From contig NZ_JACHFR010000005.1 of the NCBI RefSeq assembly GCF_014202035.1, forward strand, positions 57,732-121,731: 64,000 bases of DNA. Direction: 5' to 3'. The notes under the pieces are model-generated. The model worked only from the letters and a program-made list of their open reading frames with translations. It was not told the origin of the DNA and did no database searches. Numbering within the stretch: the first letter of the stretch is position 1; every line of letters starts with the position of its first letter. The position numbers and the translations under genes are program-made. Shown here one piece after another: positions 33,722 to 42,278 of this stretch. The stretch is from Treponema rectale. GTDB lineage: Bacteria; Spirochaetota; Spirochaetia; Treponematales; Treponemataceae.

Positions 33722-34453
33722 TTACTCAGCTGTAAAGTAAACTCCGTCTGTATCTCCGTAAACGGCTGCTGAAGTTGCAGGTTTAAGGCTTGCTGCGATT
33801 TCGTCAGCCATCTGTCCTGCTTTTTTAAGGTCAGCACTGTCCGTGTTAAGCCCCAGCTGCTGGATGTAAGCTGCTGCCTGCTGCTGCCACAGGTCTTTTT
33901 CACATGCATAAACCTGAACTACTGTGTAGTTTTCAGTTGTTTTATCAGTCTTTTTATCTGTTACGCGCTGAAGAAGCCAGTAGTCACCAACTTTCATGAA
34001 ACCTGTGAATTTAGCTTCAGTTGCAGTTGCAGTGAGCTGTTTCTGTGTATCTTCGTTTGTAGAAAGAGAACCTGAGAAGCGCTGGTCAACCCCGTTGTTA
34101 AGGGTCTGGGCAATCTGAACCATGTAGTTTGCTGAAACGCTGCTTTCAAGAAGCTTAAGGTCACGGTCAGTTTTCTTAACTCTTGAACCGCTTACTACAA
34201 CGTAATATTTGTCCTTGATTTTGCCTGCAAGTTCACCATTTTCAAGAGATTCATAGTCAGAAGCAAGTGCATCATAAACCCATACTGGAGGTTCACGGTT
34301 AACAACGGCTCCTTTCCAGTCAATTGTTTCTCTTGTAACAGATGAACCTGTTGTAATGGAAGGAGTGCTAGCTTCATTTGTAGAAGCACAGCTTGAAAGA
34401 TAAGATCCTGCTGAAAGAATAACAGCAGCCAAGAATAAGTTTGTCTTTTTCAT
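33722..34453 (-). CDS. Predicted outer- or inner-membrane lipoprotein, LPP20-like
   Basis: 243 residues. Lipoprotein signal with lipobox LSSC (Cys22), followed by a Ser/Thr-rich linker. The segment PPVWVYDALASDYESLENG, then KYYVVVSGSRVKKTDRDLKLLESSVSANYMVQIAQTL, is the pattern of the LPP20/FlgP-like lipoprotein fold, and the rest is alpha/beta with YWLLQRVTDKKTDKTTENYTVVQVYA. Strong SD GGAGG and a good terminator indicate a single-gene unit with a conventional leader. Role unknown; envelope-associated. Confidence 0.75.
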   Translation of the reverse strand: MKKTNLFLAAVILSAGSYLSSCASTNEASTPSITTGSSVTRETIDWKGAVVNREPPVWVYDALASDYESLENGELAGKIKDKYYVVVSGSRVKKTDRDLKLLESSVSANYMVQIAQTLNNGVDQRFSGSLSTNEDTQKQLTATATEAKFTGFMKVGDYWLLQRVTDKKTDKTTENYTVVQVYACEKDLWQQQAAAYIQQLGLNTDSADLKKAGQMADEIAASLKPATSAAVYGDTDGVYFTAE

Positions 34454-34581
34454 TTAGAATCCTCCGTAATAAAAAGGCAGAACATAAAGTTTCCGGACAA
34501 TTCACGAAAAAAGTGATTTTTGTCCACTACCTTACTAAACAAAATAATACCTTAAATGATACGTAAAAACAAGAATAAATT

Positions 34582-34610
34582 TTGTCGTAATGAAAATTCT
34601 GTTTTATAAT
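34582..34610 (+). promoter_or_regulatory. Promoter of the HD-GYP sensor gene
   Basis: TTGTCG (34582-34587), 17 nt, TATAAT (34605-34610). ATG 34621 lies 10 nt beyond, so the leader would be about 4 nt or less. Confidence 0.6.
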
Positions 34611-34620
34611 AGAAGATAAT

Positions 34621-37587
34621 ATGAAAACCTTACGAAAAATCTTTTTGTCACTGCAGGCTTTATTTATGGTGCAGTTTTGTTTTGCAGAGGGCATACAGTT
34701 TTTCAATAATTTTGTACCCTCCAGCTGGAATTCAGAAGACGGACTTCCGGGAAATTCCGTAACTGATATTGTTCAGGATACAAAAGGCTATATTTACATC
34801 GGAACTTATGAAGGTCTGGTACGGTTTGACGGAATAGAATTTACAGTAATCAATAAAAAGTATGATAAAAAATATAATTTTGTAAGTGCCCGCTCTCTTT
34901 TTATTGATTCCAGGGGAAACTTATGGAACGGTTCTAATGACGAAGGTGTATTCTGTATTGGAAAAGATGACAGTGTCAGAAAATTTTCTACTCTGGACGG
35001 TCTTCCTAATAATTCAATTCGTGATCTTTGCGAGGACAGGGAAGGAAATATATGGGTTGGAACTTCTTCCGGTATAGCTCTTATTTCTCCGGAGGGAAAA
35101 GTCTTTATTCCGGAAGGACTGGAAGATCTGATAGAAGATAATAACATTCTTGTAAAGCATCTGTTTTGTGATTCTGCAGGACGTATATGGATATGTACTG
35201 CATTGCAGAACCGGCTTTATGTTTATTCAGGTCGACGTTTTTCTGTATATGACGGAATAACTTCTATAAAGAATCCTTCCGTTAATTATGTTACCCAGGA
35301 TTCAGCAGGAGCCTTCTGGTTTGGAGTAAGCCCTTATTATCTTTTAAAGAAGAATGGTGAAGAGGAAACTTTATTTGATGGCGGCGGTATTTCACAGAAA
35401 GGAACGGTTGTAAACTGCATTTTTCATGATTCAGTCGGAAATGTGTGGTTTTCTACGGATACGGGGCTCGGAGTGATTTCTGGGGGAGAGATTTCCTATT
35501 ATACGGAAAAGCAGGGACTTGTTGACGATAAAGTCGTAAAAATAATGGAGGACCGTGAAAGTAATATCTGGATCGGTACTGACCGCGGAGGTATAGAAAA
35601 ACTCAGCCAGAGTCAGTTCAGGATAATAAAAAATAATGAAACTATAAATGCCGTTGTGGAAGATACTTTCAGAAAGGTTATATGGCTTGCTTCTGATAAG
35701 GGGGTACGCTGTTATGATCAGAAAAAGTTTATCGAGAATCCCCTTACTGAGTATTGTGAAAATATCAGGGTTCGGGATATTAACATTACGGATGCCGGAG
35801 ACGTTCTTGTAAGTACTTATGCTCAGCTTGGTGTCATAAAATACACTCGTGATGGTAAGATTATTTCCTGGACGGAAAAAGACGGACTTACCGGAAACAG
35901 AACCAGATGTACTCTTTTGCATTCCGGAGGTGATCTTTATATTGCAACAACCAACGGTCTTAATATTGTAAAAGGTTTTTCCAAAGACGGAGAAATTATA
36001 ACCATTCAGAAAAGTTCTGAGGTTTCCTCTGATTTTATTATGACACTCCATGAAGATTCTGAGGGGAACGTATGGTGCGGAACGGACGGCGGCGGAATAT
36101 TTGTTGTTGATTCAAAAACTTATGAAATAAAAAAAACTTACACAACAGAAGACGGACTTGCAGGAAACATTATTTTTAAGATTTCAGAACCAGTTCCGGG
36201 GCAGAAGTGGATTTGTACCGGTACAGGTCTTTCTGTTATGAAAGAAGATTCCGGCAGCCTGAAGATTTATAATTTTAATTCCGGAAACGGACTTGGTACG
36301 GACGGAGTTTTTCAGGCACTGATTGATTATACGGAAACTGTATGGTTTACGTCCAATAAGGGAATTTTTTCTGTACATTACAGGGATTTTGAAAATGTAT
36401 TTAACGGAAAGGATGATTCGATCTTCTCAAAATTTTACGGACGTTCAGACGGAATTGTAACTGCCGGAGTAACTTCGACTTCAAAGTCTTCAAAGGATTC
36501 TTTCGGACGTTTATGGTTTACTCTTGTGGACGGAGTTGCTTTTTATGATCCTGTCCGTGGAAAGGCAAATACGAAAGCTCCAATTGTTCAGATTCAGGAA
36601 ATAAGCATTGATGATGAAAACTTTATTTATGACGGCTCTCCTGTGGAAATTGGTCCTGACAGTAAGCGTCTGAGTATTAAGTTTACGGGGCTGAGTTTTA
36701 TTTCTTCAGAGCAGGTAAAGTTCAGTTATAAACTTGAAGGGTATGATTCAAAGTTTTCAGAGTGGACAACTCAAAGGAATGTTTCTTATACAAACCTCCC
36801 CCACGGTACTTACAAGTTTACTGTGTTTGCGATGACAAGAGATGAAGTAAAGAGTTTACCTTCTTACGTTGTAACTATTATAAAGAAACCGTATATATGG
36901 AATCTGCTGTGGTTCAGGCTTCTTATCGGAGGAATAATCGTACTCGCAACGGCAGCTTTGATTTTTTACCGTTATAAAGATATTGTAAGGGAGCAGAAAA
37001 GAAATAAAGAATTTACCAGCCAGGTAATTTCTGCTCTTGTTGTAGCAATTGATGCAAAGGATCAGTACACCAACGGTCATTCAAACCGTGTATCAAAATA
37101 TGCAGTGATGATTGCCCGCAAAGCCGGAAAGTCAGAAGCTGAACTTGAAAGAATTTTCTATGCCGGACTTCTTCATGACGTAGGAAAGATAGGTGTTCCT
37201 GATTCAATTATAAGTAAGCCGGATAAACTTACTGGTGAGGAATTTGAAGTCATAAAGACTCATCCTGTAATCGGCAGCGAAATTCTCAAGTCAATTACTG
37301 CTGTTCCTGAAGTTGTGGTAGGAGCAAGATGGCATCATGAACGCTGGGACGGAAGGGGATATCCAGACGGTCTTAAAGAAACAGGTATTCCTGAAGTTGC
37401 AAGAATTATCGGAGTTGCAGATGCTTATGATGCAATGACTTCAGACAGAAGTTACCGCCGTCATCTTACTCAGTCCGTTGTAAGGGAACAGATAGAAAAG
37501 GGAAGGGGCAGTCAGTTTGATCCTGTATTTGCAACAATAATGCTTGAGATTATTGATGATGATGTAGACTTTAAGCTTCATGAATAA
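34621..37587 (+). CDS. Periplasmic propeller sensor with cytoplasmic HD-GYP phosphodiesterase
   Basis: 988 residues. Signal peptide (about 1-22), then a two-component-regulator propeller of repeated units ending in DLCEDREGNIWVGTSSG-like sequence (about 30-650), a Y_Y_Y domain (FSYKLEGYDSKFSEW, about 690-755), one membrane helix (LLWFRLLIGGIIVLATAALIF, about 762-782), and an HD-GYP domain: GHSNRVSKYA, LLHDVGKIGVPD near residue 850, and HHERWDGRGYPDGL. It would degrade cyclic di-GMP in response to a periplasmic ligand, often a polysaccharide fragment for this sensor class. The architecture is that of hybrid sensors but with an HD-GYP in place of a kinase. Single gene with terminator. Confidence 0.93.
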   Translation: MKTLRKIFLSLQALFMVQFCFAEGIQFFNNFVPSSWNSEDGLPGNSVTDIVQDTKGYIYIGTYEGLVRFDGIEFTVINKKYDKKYNFVSARSLFIDSRGNLWNGSNDEGVFCIGKDDSVRKFSTLDGLPNNSIRDLCEDREGNIWVGTSSGIALISPEGKVFIPEGLEDLIEDNNILVKHLFCDSAGRIWICTALQNRLYVYSGRRFSVYDGITSIKNPSVNYVTQDSAGAFWFGVSPYYLLKKNGEEETLFDGGGISQKGTVVNCIFHDSVGNVWFSTDTGLGVISGGEISYYTEKQGLVDDKVVKIMEDRESNIWIGTDRGGIEKLSQSQFRIIKNNETINAVVEDTFRKVIWLASDKGVRCYDQKKFIENPLTEYCENIRVRDINITDAGDVLVSTYAQLGVIKYTRDGKIISWTEKDGLTGNRTRCTLLHSGGDLYIATTNGLNIVKGFSKDGEIITIQKSSEVSSDFIMTLHEDSEGNVWCGTDGGGIFVVDSKTYEIKKTYTTEDGLAGNIIFKISEPVPGQKWICTGTGLSVMKEDSGSLKIYNFNSGNGLGTDGVFQALIDYTETVWFTSNKGIFSVHYRDFENVFNGKDDSIFSKFYGRSDGIVTAGVTSTSKSSKDSFGRLWFTLVDGVAFYDPVRGKANTKAPIVQIQEISIDDENFIYDGSPVEIGPDSKRLSIKFTGLSFISSEQVKFSYKLEGYDSKFSEWTTQRNVSYTNLPHGTYKFTVFAMTRDEVKSLPSYVVTIIKKPYIWNLLWFRLLIGGIIVLATAALIFYRYKDIVREQKRNKEFTSQVISALVVAIDAKDQYTNGHSNRVSKYAVMIARKAGKSEAELERIFYAGLLHDVGKIGVPDSIISKPDKLTGEEFEVIKTHPVIGSEILKSITAVPEVVVGARWHHERWDGRGYPDGLKETGIPEVARIIGVADAYDAMTSDRSYRRHLTQSVVREQIEKGRGSQFDPVFATIMLEIIDDDVDFKLHE

Positions 37588-37600
37588 AAACGGTACAAAA

Positions 37601-37649
37601 AAATGGTTCTGACAGAAGGTTTTGTTTTTCCGCCGGAACCATTTTTTTT
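37601..37649 (+). terminator. Terminator after the HD-GYP sensor gene
   Basis: AAATGGTTC (37601-37609) pairs with GAACCATTT (37636-37643), followed by a T-run. Confidence 0.85.
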
Positions 37650-37673
37650 ATTTAGGGTTTAATACAAAACCTA

Positions 37674-37726
37674 AAAACGGCGAAGTCAAGGCTTTAAGCG
37701 TTAGCGTGCCTTGACTCGACGTATTT
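37674..37726 (-). repeat. Fragment of the MITE-like repeat (copy 4)
   Basis: AAACGGCGAAG, then GTCAAGGC...GCCTTGAC and TCGACGTATT match the central module of copies 1 and 3, in copy 3 orientation. Terminal repeats are absent. A short hairpin TTTAGG/CCTAAA (37651-37675) adjoins it. Confidence 0.7.
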
Positions 37727-37734
37727 AATGAAAT

Positions 37735-39042
37735 TTATTTTTCTTTATGACGTTTATCCAGTTCGTTGTATACGTCCTGCCAGTTAACGCCTTCCTTGTA
37801 CATCAGAACGCTTACAAAGTAGAGGAGATCTGCTGCTTCCCAGATAATGTCTTCTTTTGTTTCTGCATCATCTGTAAGTTCTTCTGCTTCTTCCATTACT
37901 TTTTCACGTACACGCTTGTCGTTAAGTGTTGCCGTATAACTTCCAGGTTTTGGATTGGCAAAACGCTCTGCAATTGTTCCGTAAAGTCTTTCCAGTGTTG
38001 AACGTTCATCAGGATCACTGCCGAAGCAAGTCCAGCTTCCTGTATGACATGCACCGCCTATAGGACGAACTGTTGCAAGAACCGTATCTCTGTCGCAGTC
38101 AGCGCGAAGTTTTACAACTTCAAGGAAGTGACCTGAGGTTTCTCCTTTTGTCCACAGACAGTTACGGGTGCGGCTGAAGAAAGTGAGTTTTTTTGTCGCA
38201 AAAGTTTTTTCAAAGGCTTCTTTATTTGCATAGCCCATCATCATTACCTGAGAACTTCTTTCGTCCTGTGCAATTACAGGAATCATTCCGTTTGTTTTTT
38301 CAAAGTCAAGGCAACTTATGAACGAGTCTTTGAGGCTTACGGCTCCTGTATAAAGTGCCATTCCCAGCTGAACGTCACAGCCCATTTTTTCTAAGGCAGA
38401 AATCTGCTCGAGGGAATTTACTCCGCCGGCTGCAACAACGCGGCAGGATACTGCTTCACGAAGAGCCTTTACCTGTTCCATGTCAGTTCCCTGCATGCAG
38501 CCTTCTTTTTCTACGCAGGTAAACAGAAGTTCGGAGGCATATTTTTGAGCTTCTTTTGCTCCTTCAATAAGGCTTATGTTTACAGTTTCTTTCCAGCCTT
38601 TTACTGCAATTTTTCCGTTAATTGCATCAACAGAAATGATTACCCTCTGTTTTCCGATGGCATTGCAGAGTTCTTCAAGGAACTGTGTATTAAGTATAGG
38701 ATCACTGTCACTGGTGCGTTCAGAATTCCATGCAGCAGAACCGATGATTACTTTTTCTGCACCAAGAGAAATGAGTTCCCTTGCTTTTTTTACATCACGG
38801 ATTCCTCCTCCGACGCGAACATTGCCTTTATGGAGAAGGGATTTTAAAAGTTTTGTATTTGGAGTATTTCCTTTTTCGTCTGTGTTGCGCATTGCAGCAT
38901 CAAGATCAATGACTGCAACTTCCCCGTACATATTGAAATCTTCAATGAGCGCCTGTGCATCATCACGCTGAAGTACGAGGTCTTTTCCGTTTTTAAGCTG
39001 GACTACGTGTCCGTCTTTCATATCAATAGAAGCGATTACCAT
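37735..39042 (-). CDS. HisA-HisI-HisE trifunctional histidine biosynthesis fusion
   Basis: 435 residues carrying three consecutive activities. Residues 1-235 are a HisA-type barrel (ProFAR isomerase): IASIDMKDGHVVQL with the catalytic Asp, VRVGGGIRDVKKARELISLGAEKVIIGSAAW, ISVDAINGKIAVKGW and VVAAGGVNSLEQI. About 245-350 is HisI (PR-AMP cyclohydrolase): FFSRTRNCLWTKGETSGH, DCDRDTVLATVRPIGGACHTG, with the metal-binding Asp/Cys residues. About 355-435 is HisE (PR-ATP pyrophosphatase): KVMEEAEELTDDA and DIIWEAADLLYFVSVLM. HisIE fusions are common; adding HisA at the N-terminus is unusual. The start has a -10 box 9 nt upstream and no SD. Confidence 0.9.
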   Translation of the reverse strand: MVIASIDMKDGHVVQLKNGKDLVLQRDDAQALIEDFNMYGEVAVIDLDAAMRNTDEKGNTPNTKLLKSLLHKGNVRVGGGIRDVKKARELISLGAEKVIIGSAAWNSERTSDSDPILNTQFLEELCNAIGKQRVIISVDAINGKIAVKGWKETVNISLIEGAKEAQKYASELLFTCVEKEGCMQGTDMEQVKALREAVSCRVVAAGGVNSLEQISALEKMGCDVQLGMALYTGAVSLKDSFISCLDFEKTNGMIPVIAQDERSSQVMMMGYANKEAFEKTFATKKLTFFSRTRNCLWTKGETSGHFLEVVKLRADCDRDTVLATVRPIGGACHTGSWTCFGSDPDERSTLERLYGTIAERFANPKPGSYTATLNDKRVREKVMEEAEELTDDAETKEDIIWEAADLLYFVSVLMYKEGVNWQDVYNELDKRHKEK

Positions 39043-39051
39043 AATAGCGTA

Positions 39052-39080
39052 AGTTTACAGAAAAAACTGTGGTTTGAAAA
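39052..39080 (-). promoter_or_regulatory. hisA-hisIE promoter, predicted leaderless
   Basis: Minus strand TTTTCA (39075-39080), 17 nt, TAAACT (39052-39057), 9 nt to the ATG. Confidence 0.55.
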
Positions 39081-39123
39081 GTAAATGTCATTACTGACTG
39101 ATAAGTTTGCAAGATGATGTTAT

Positions 39124-39340
39124 GGGGACGACCAAAAAGTTCAAAAAATGTCATTTTCGGGCACGACCCGAAAATCTATTTAATTACAATACGTCGACGT
39201 TTTGAGGGTTTGTACTACCCCCTCAATACAAGAGATTGCCGCATCAAGTGCGGCAATGACAGGCTGTCGAGCACGGCAATGACTCATGCTGAAACACATC
39301 TAGTTCTATACACTAGGAAGTAAACTTATTGGTCATCCCC
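39124..39340 (+). repeat. MITE-like palindromic repeat, copy 2
   Basis: Ends GGGGACGACCAAAAAGTT and AACTTATTGGTCATCCCC. It shares the ATTTTCGGG hairpin, the TTGAGGG/CCCTCAA hairpin and two ATTGCCG hairpins with copy 1, but lacks the GTCAAGGC module and most of the CACATTCG module. It fills most of the 313-bp gap between the his fusion and the outer-membrane gene. No coding sequence. Confidence 0.8.
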
Positions 39341-39355
39341 TCTTTGCATTTTATA

Positions 39356-40000
39356 TTAATTCAGTTTCCATGAATATCCGGCACTAAGCTGAAGTGCTCT
39401 GAATGTTGCAATTTCACTACTGTCATCCATAACCGGGAAAAGTCCTAAATTGTAACGGCCGTCAAGTACGATGTGTCCCGGACCTACACTTACAAGAGCT
39501 TCAACGCCAAACAGCAGGCTTGAAAGGGCAATGGTGTCTACAGAGCCGCTGTCGCTTTGAGTAGTACCGCCAAATTTAACTTCTGAATCACAGTCTCCCA
39601 GAATGATTCCTGACTGGATTCCTACAAACGGAGTAAGGGCTACTGTATTCTGTGCCAGAAGGATGTCATAGCCGAAAAGGGCTGCGATGTTAAAGGTGTT
39701 GCAGCTGAATGTTATTTCAACACCGTCTCCTTCAAATCCTACGACATTGTGAGCAAAACCGAATTCACCCTGAAGTACAATGTTGTTGGAGAATGTATTC
39801 TTAATAAGAAGAGTTACTCCTCCGCCGACTTCAGTTGTCGGATCTAAATCAACTACAAGGGCATCCTTCATGTCGCTGCCAAGTTCTGAGCCGACGCTGA
39901 AAGAAAGGTCTCCCCTTACGCCGATTGTAGAACTCTTTTCTGCTGTAACTGAACTTACAGCCAGAGCCATTCCCATTGCCAATGCAATAAATTTTTTCAT
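39356..40000 (-). CDS. Small outer-membrane beta-barrel protein, probably phase-variable
   Basis: 214 residues. Signal peptide (AMGMALAVSSVTA, cleavage before EKS), then alternating hydrophobic beta-strand segments (VGGGVTLLIKN, IVLQGEFGFAHNVVGF, TVALTPFVGIQSGIIL, ALVSVGPGHIVLDGRYNLGLF), ending in LQLSAGYSWKLN, as in 8-stranded OmpW/OmpA-like barrels. Whether it is homologous to OmpW needs a search. The SD CAGGAG lies 6 nt before ATG 40000; the ATG at 40006 directly abuts the SD and is unlikely. The promoter has a run of ten G between its -35 and -10 boxes, so expression should vary with tract length. A surface-exposed location is inferred. Confidence 0.78.
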   Translation of the reverse strand: MKKFIALAMGMALAVSSVTAEKSSTIGVRGDLSFSVGSELGSDMKDALVVDLDPTTEVGGGVTLLIKNTFSNNIVLQGEFGFAHNVVGFEGDGVEITFSCNTFNIAALFGYDILLAQNTVALTPFVGIQSGIILGDCDSEVKFGGTTQSDSGSVDTIALSSLLFGVEALVSVGPGHIVLDGRYNLGLFPVMDDSSEIATFRALQLSAGYSWKLN

Positions 40001-40033
40001 ACTCATCTCCTGAAAATAAAATTTATCTATACA

Positions 40034-40064
40034 AGTGTACCCCCCCCCCGGAAAATTCTGTCAA
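40034..40064 (-). promoter_or_regulatory. Poly-G (G10) spacer promoter of the outer-membrane protein gene
   Basis: Minus strand TTGACA (40059-40064), a 19-nt spacer ending in ten consecutive G (40040-40049 as C on the + strand), TACACT (40034-40039). Loss of two G would give the optimal 17-nt spacer. The expected transcript start is about 40027, leaving a 27-nt leader with an SD. In T. pallidum the TP0126 OmpW-like gene is known to be controlled by poly-G length in the same promoter position. Confidence 0.8.
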
Positions 40065-40108
40065 GAAAATAATGACCTGCAGCGGAAATGGTTATATTAC
40101 GTTTCAAA

Positions 40109-40137
40109 TTGAAGAAGTTGCCTAAAAAAGGTAGAAT
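40109..40137 (+). promoter_or_regulatory. Promoter of the ECF fusion gene, predicted leaderless
   Basis: TTGAAG (40109-40114), 17 nt, TAGAAT (40132-40137), 7 nt to ATG 40145, no SD. Confidence 0.6.
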
Positions 40138-40144
40138 GTGCTCT

Positions 40145-42259
40145 ATGTCTTTAGTAAGCCTTAAGAGCGTACATTACAAATATCCTCAAAGCAGGGAAGA
40201 AGCCCTTAACGATATAAGTTTTGAAATCAATAGCGGTGAATACATTGCACTTGCAGGGTTGAACGGTTCAGGAAAATCAACTCTTGCACGTATGATTGCA
40301 GGTTTTATTGAGCCTGAATCTGGAGAGCTTTCTTTAGAAAAAAATCTTCTTCCGGGGATTGTGTTTCAGCAGCCTAAGGAACAGATTGTTGCAGGAATCG
40401 TAGAACGGGATACTGCATTCGGTCCCCAGAATCTTAATATGTCAAAGGCAGAAATTGAACTTCGTACCATTGAGTGCCTTACGGTTGTGGGAATTGCAGA
40501 CAAGGCTCTTAACCGGACCTTTGAACTTTCTTTGGGACAGACCCAGCGTCTTGCCTTCAGCGGAATTCTTGCACTGTTTCCATCCCTTCTTATACTGGAT
40601 GAAGTTACTGCAATGCTTGATCCTCATGCCCGGGAAGAACTTGTTGAATTTATCCGTCAGTGGAATGCAAAAGGTCATACTGTAATTCACGTTACACATG
40701 ATGAAGATGAAGTGCTTGCTGCTTCCCGTGTCATTGTGCTGGATAAAGGAAAAAAAATATTTGACGGTTCAAGTCAGGACTTTAAGAACACATCTGAAAT
40801 ACATGACATGCTTTTTGATAAATATTCATTAAAGGATATAAAAAAAGAAAAGCCTGCAGAAACAAAAGAAACATTCCTTAAAGTAAAAAATCTTTCCTTC
40901 AGTTATGAAGGATATGATGTATTTAAAAATCTTTCATTCGAATTAAAAAAAGGAACTCTTACTGCCCTTACAGGTCCGTCAGGCTGCGGTAAGTCAACTC
41001 TGTTTGAATGTCTTGCAGGATTGAAGAAGCCGTCTTCAGGAACAATAGAAAGTAAATGTATTCCGGCTCTTGCCCTTCAGGAAAGTGAAGCAGCCTTATT
41101 TGAACGTTATGCTGCTGACGATGTAGCTTTTGGTGCGGCAAATTCAGGAGTAAGGGGAAAAAAGCTTGTAAGCTGCGTAAAGCATGCAATGGCGATGGCA
41201 GGGCTTGATTATAAAACTTATGCGGACAGATCTTCCTTTAATTTAAGCGGCGGAGAAAAAAGAAAGCTTTCTATAGCCGGAATCATTGCCCTTAATAAAG
41301 ATGTTCTTATTTTTGATGAGCCTACTTCTGCCCTTGACGGTGTTTCAAGAAAAACAGTTCTTTCTGCAATGAGAAAACTTGCTGACGAAGGAAAGACTGT
41401 ACTTTTCAGCACGCACAGACTTGAAGAAGCGGATATTGCAGATACACATCTTTTGTGGTCTGAACTTACGGAAAAAAAATCTGATGAAGCAGAAACTGTC
41501 TGCAGCGAAAACTTAAAGCCTGTTGAAGCTTCTTCCAGTTCAGGGCTTCTTATTGCAATTCAAAAACTTACAGGGGCGCTTTCTGCTCCGGCTAAAGTTC
41601 CGGCTTCTGTAATCGGTCCATTGCCTGCATGGCTCAAGAGTTTTTTATTTCTGTCTATATTCTGCGTTTCTCTTGCGGTTCAGTCGGTGGGGCTTTGTGC
41701 ACTTATGCTTTGTATGAATTTTATTTATGCAAAACTCAGTTCATTTCCATTACGAAAAGTTTTTGTAACGCTGAAGAAACTTCTTCCGCTGATATTATTT
41801 TTCCTTATTCTTGAATTTGTTTTTTATCCCGTACATACTGGAGATGAAGAAATATTCAGATGGAAGTTTTTTGTTCTTTCTGAATACAAAATATTTCTTG
41901 CAGTAAAAACTTTAATACGTGCCCTTTGTTCCGTAACCTGTATTGCAACTTTTATCAGTTCCACAAGCGAGAGGGAAATTCTTGACGGACTATCCGGACT
42001 TCTTCTTCCTTTTGCAAAAATTGGAATTCCTGTCAGATATCTTGTTCTTGTTACGGGAATAATTTTCAGGTTCATGCCGCTTTTATTAGATGAACTTTCT
42101 GCAATAATTAAAACACAGATTGTCCGGGGAACCTTTTCAAATGCTAAAGGTTTTAAGAAAATAAAAATACTTATTCCTCTGTTTGTACCGCTCATGCTTC
42201 AAACATTCAGAAAGGCACAGTTTCTGGCAGATGCCCTTACGGCCAGGTATTTTAAATAA
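40145..42259 (+). CDS. ECF transporter fusion: two ATPase domains plus EcfT transmembrane domain
   Basis: 704 residues joining the whole energising module of an energy-coupling-factor vitamin/metal transporter in one chain. ATPase 1 (about 1-230): LAGLNGSGKSTLARMIAG, LSLGQTQRLAFSGILA, LLILDEVTAMLD and the switch His in VIHVTHDEDEV. ATPase 2 (about 250-460): TGPSGCGKSTLFECLAG, LSGGEKRKLSIAGIIA, LIFDEPTSALDG, LFSTHRLEE. EcfT (about 500-704): several membrane helices, then the coupling motifs KTQIVRG and ADALTARYF. No S-component adjoins it, suggesting a shared (group II) module used by S-proteins elsewhere, perhaps including that at 61 kb. ATG 40145 starts a family-typical N-terminus. Followed 19 bp later by a GDT1-type gene. 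Confidence 0.9.
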   Translation: MSLVSLKSVHYKYPQSREEALNDISFEINSGEYIALAGLNGSGKSTLARMIAGFIEPESGELSLEKNLLPGIVFQQPKEQIVAGIVERDTAFGPQNLNMSKAEIELRTIECLTVVGIADKALNRTFELSLGQTQRLAFSGILALFPSLLILDEVTAMLDPHAREELVEFIRQWNAKGHTVIHVTHDEDEVLAASRVIVLDKGKKIFDGSSQDFKNTSEIHDMLFDKYSLKDIKKEKPAETKETFLKVKNLSFSYEGYDVFKNLSFELKKGTLTALTGPSGCGKSTLFECLAGLKKPSSGTIESKCIPALALQESEAALFERYAADDVAFGAANSGVRGKKLVSCVKHAMAMAGLDYKTYADRSSFNLSGGEKRKLSIAGIIALNKDVLIFDEPTSALDGVSRKTVLSAMRKLADEGKTVLFSTHRLEEADIADTHLLWSELTEKKSDEAETVCSENLKPVEASSSSGLLIAIQKLTGALSAPAKVPASVIGPLPAWLKSFLFLSIFCVSLAVQSVGLCALMLCMNFIYAKLSSFPLRKVFVTLKKLLPLILFFLILEFVFYPVHTGDEEIFRWKFFVLSEYKIFLAVKTLIRALCSVTCIATFISSTSEREILDGLSGLLLPFAKIGIPVRYLVLVTGIIFRFMPLLLDELSAIIKTQIVRGTFSNAKGFKKIKILIPLFVPLMLQTFRKAQFLADALTARYFK

Positions 42260-42278
42260 TTTTTTTTGAGAGGTTAGT

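Noticed and set aside
35431..36051. 206-codon open frame on the minus strand
   Set aside because: Antisense to the propeller domain; repeats on the + strand explain the openness.
39114..39323. Short open frame in the MITE copy (also seen at 60599-60805)
   Set aside because: It is the translation of the repeat hairpins; the copies share it only because the DNA is repeated.
42260..42278. yybP-ykoY manganese riboswitch before the GDT1-type gene
   Set aside because: Only 19 bp separate it from the ECF gene; no space for the structure.
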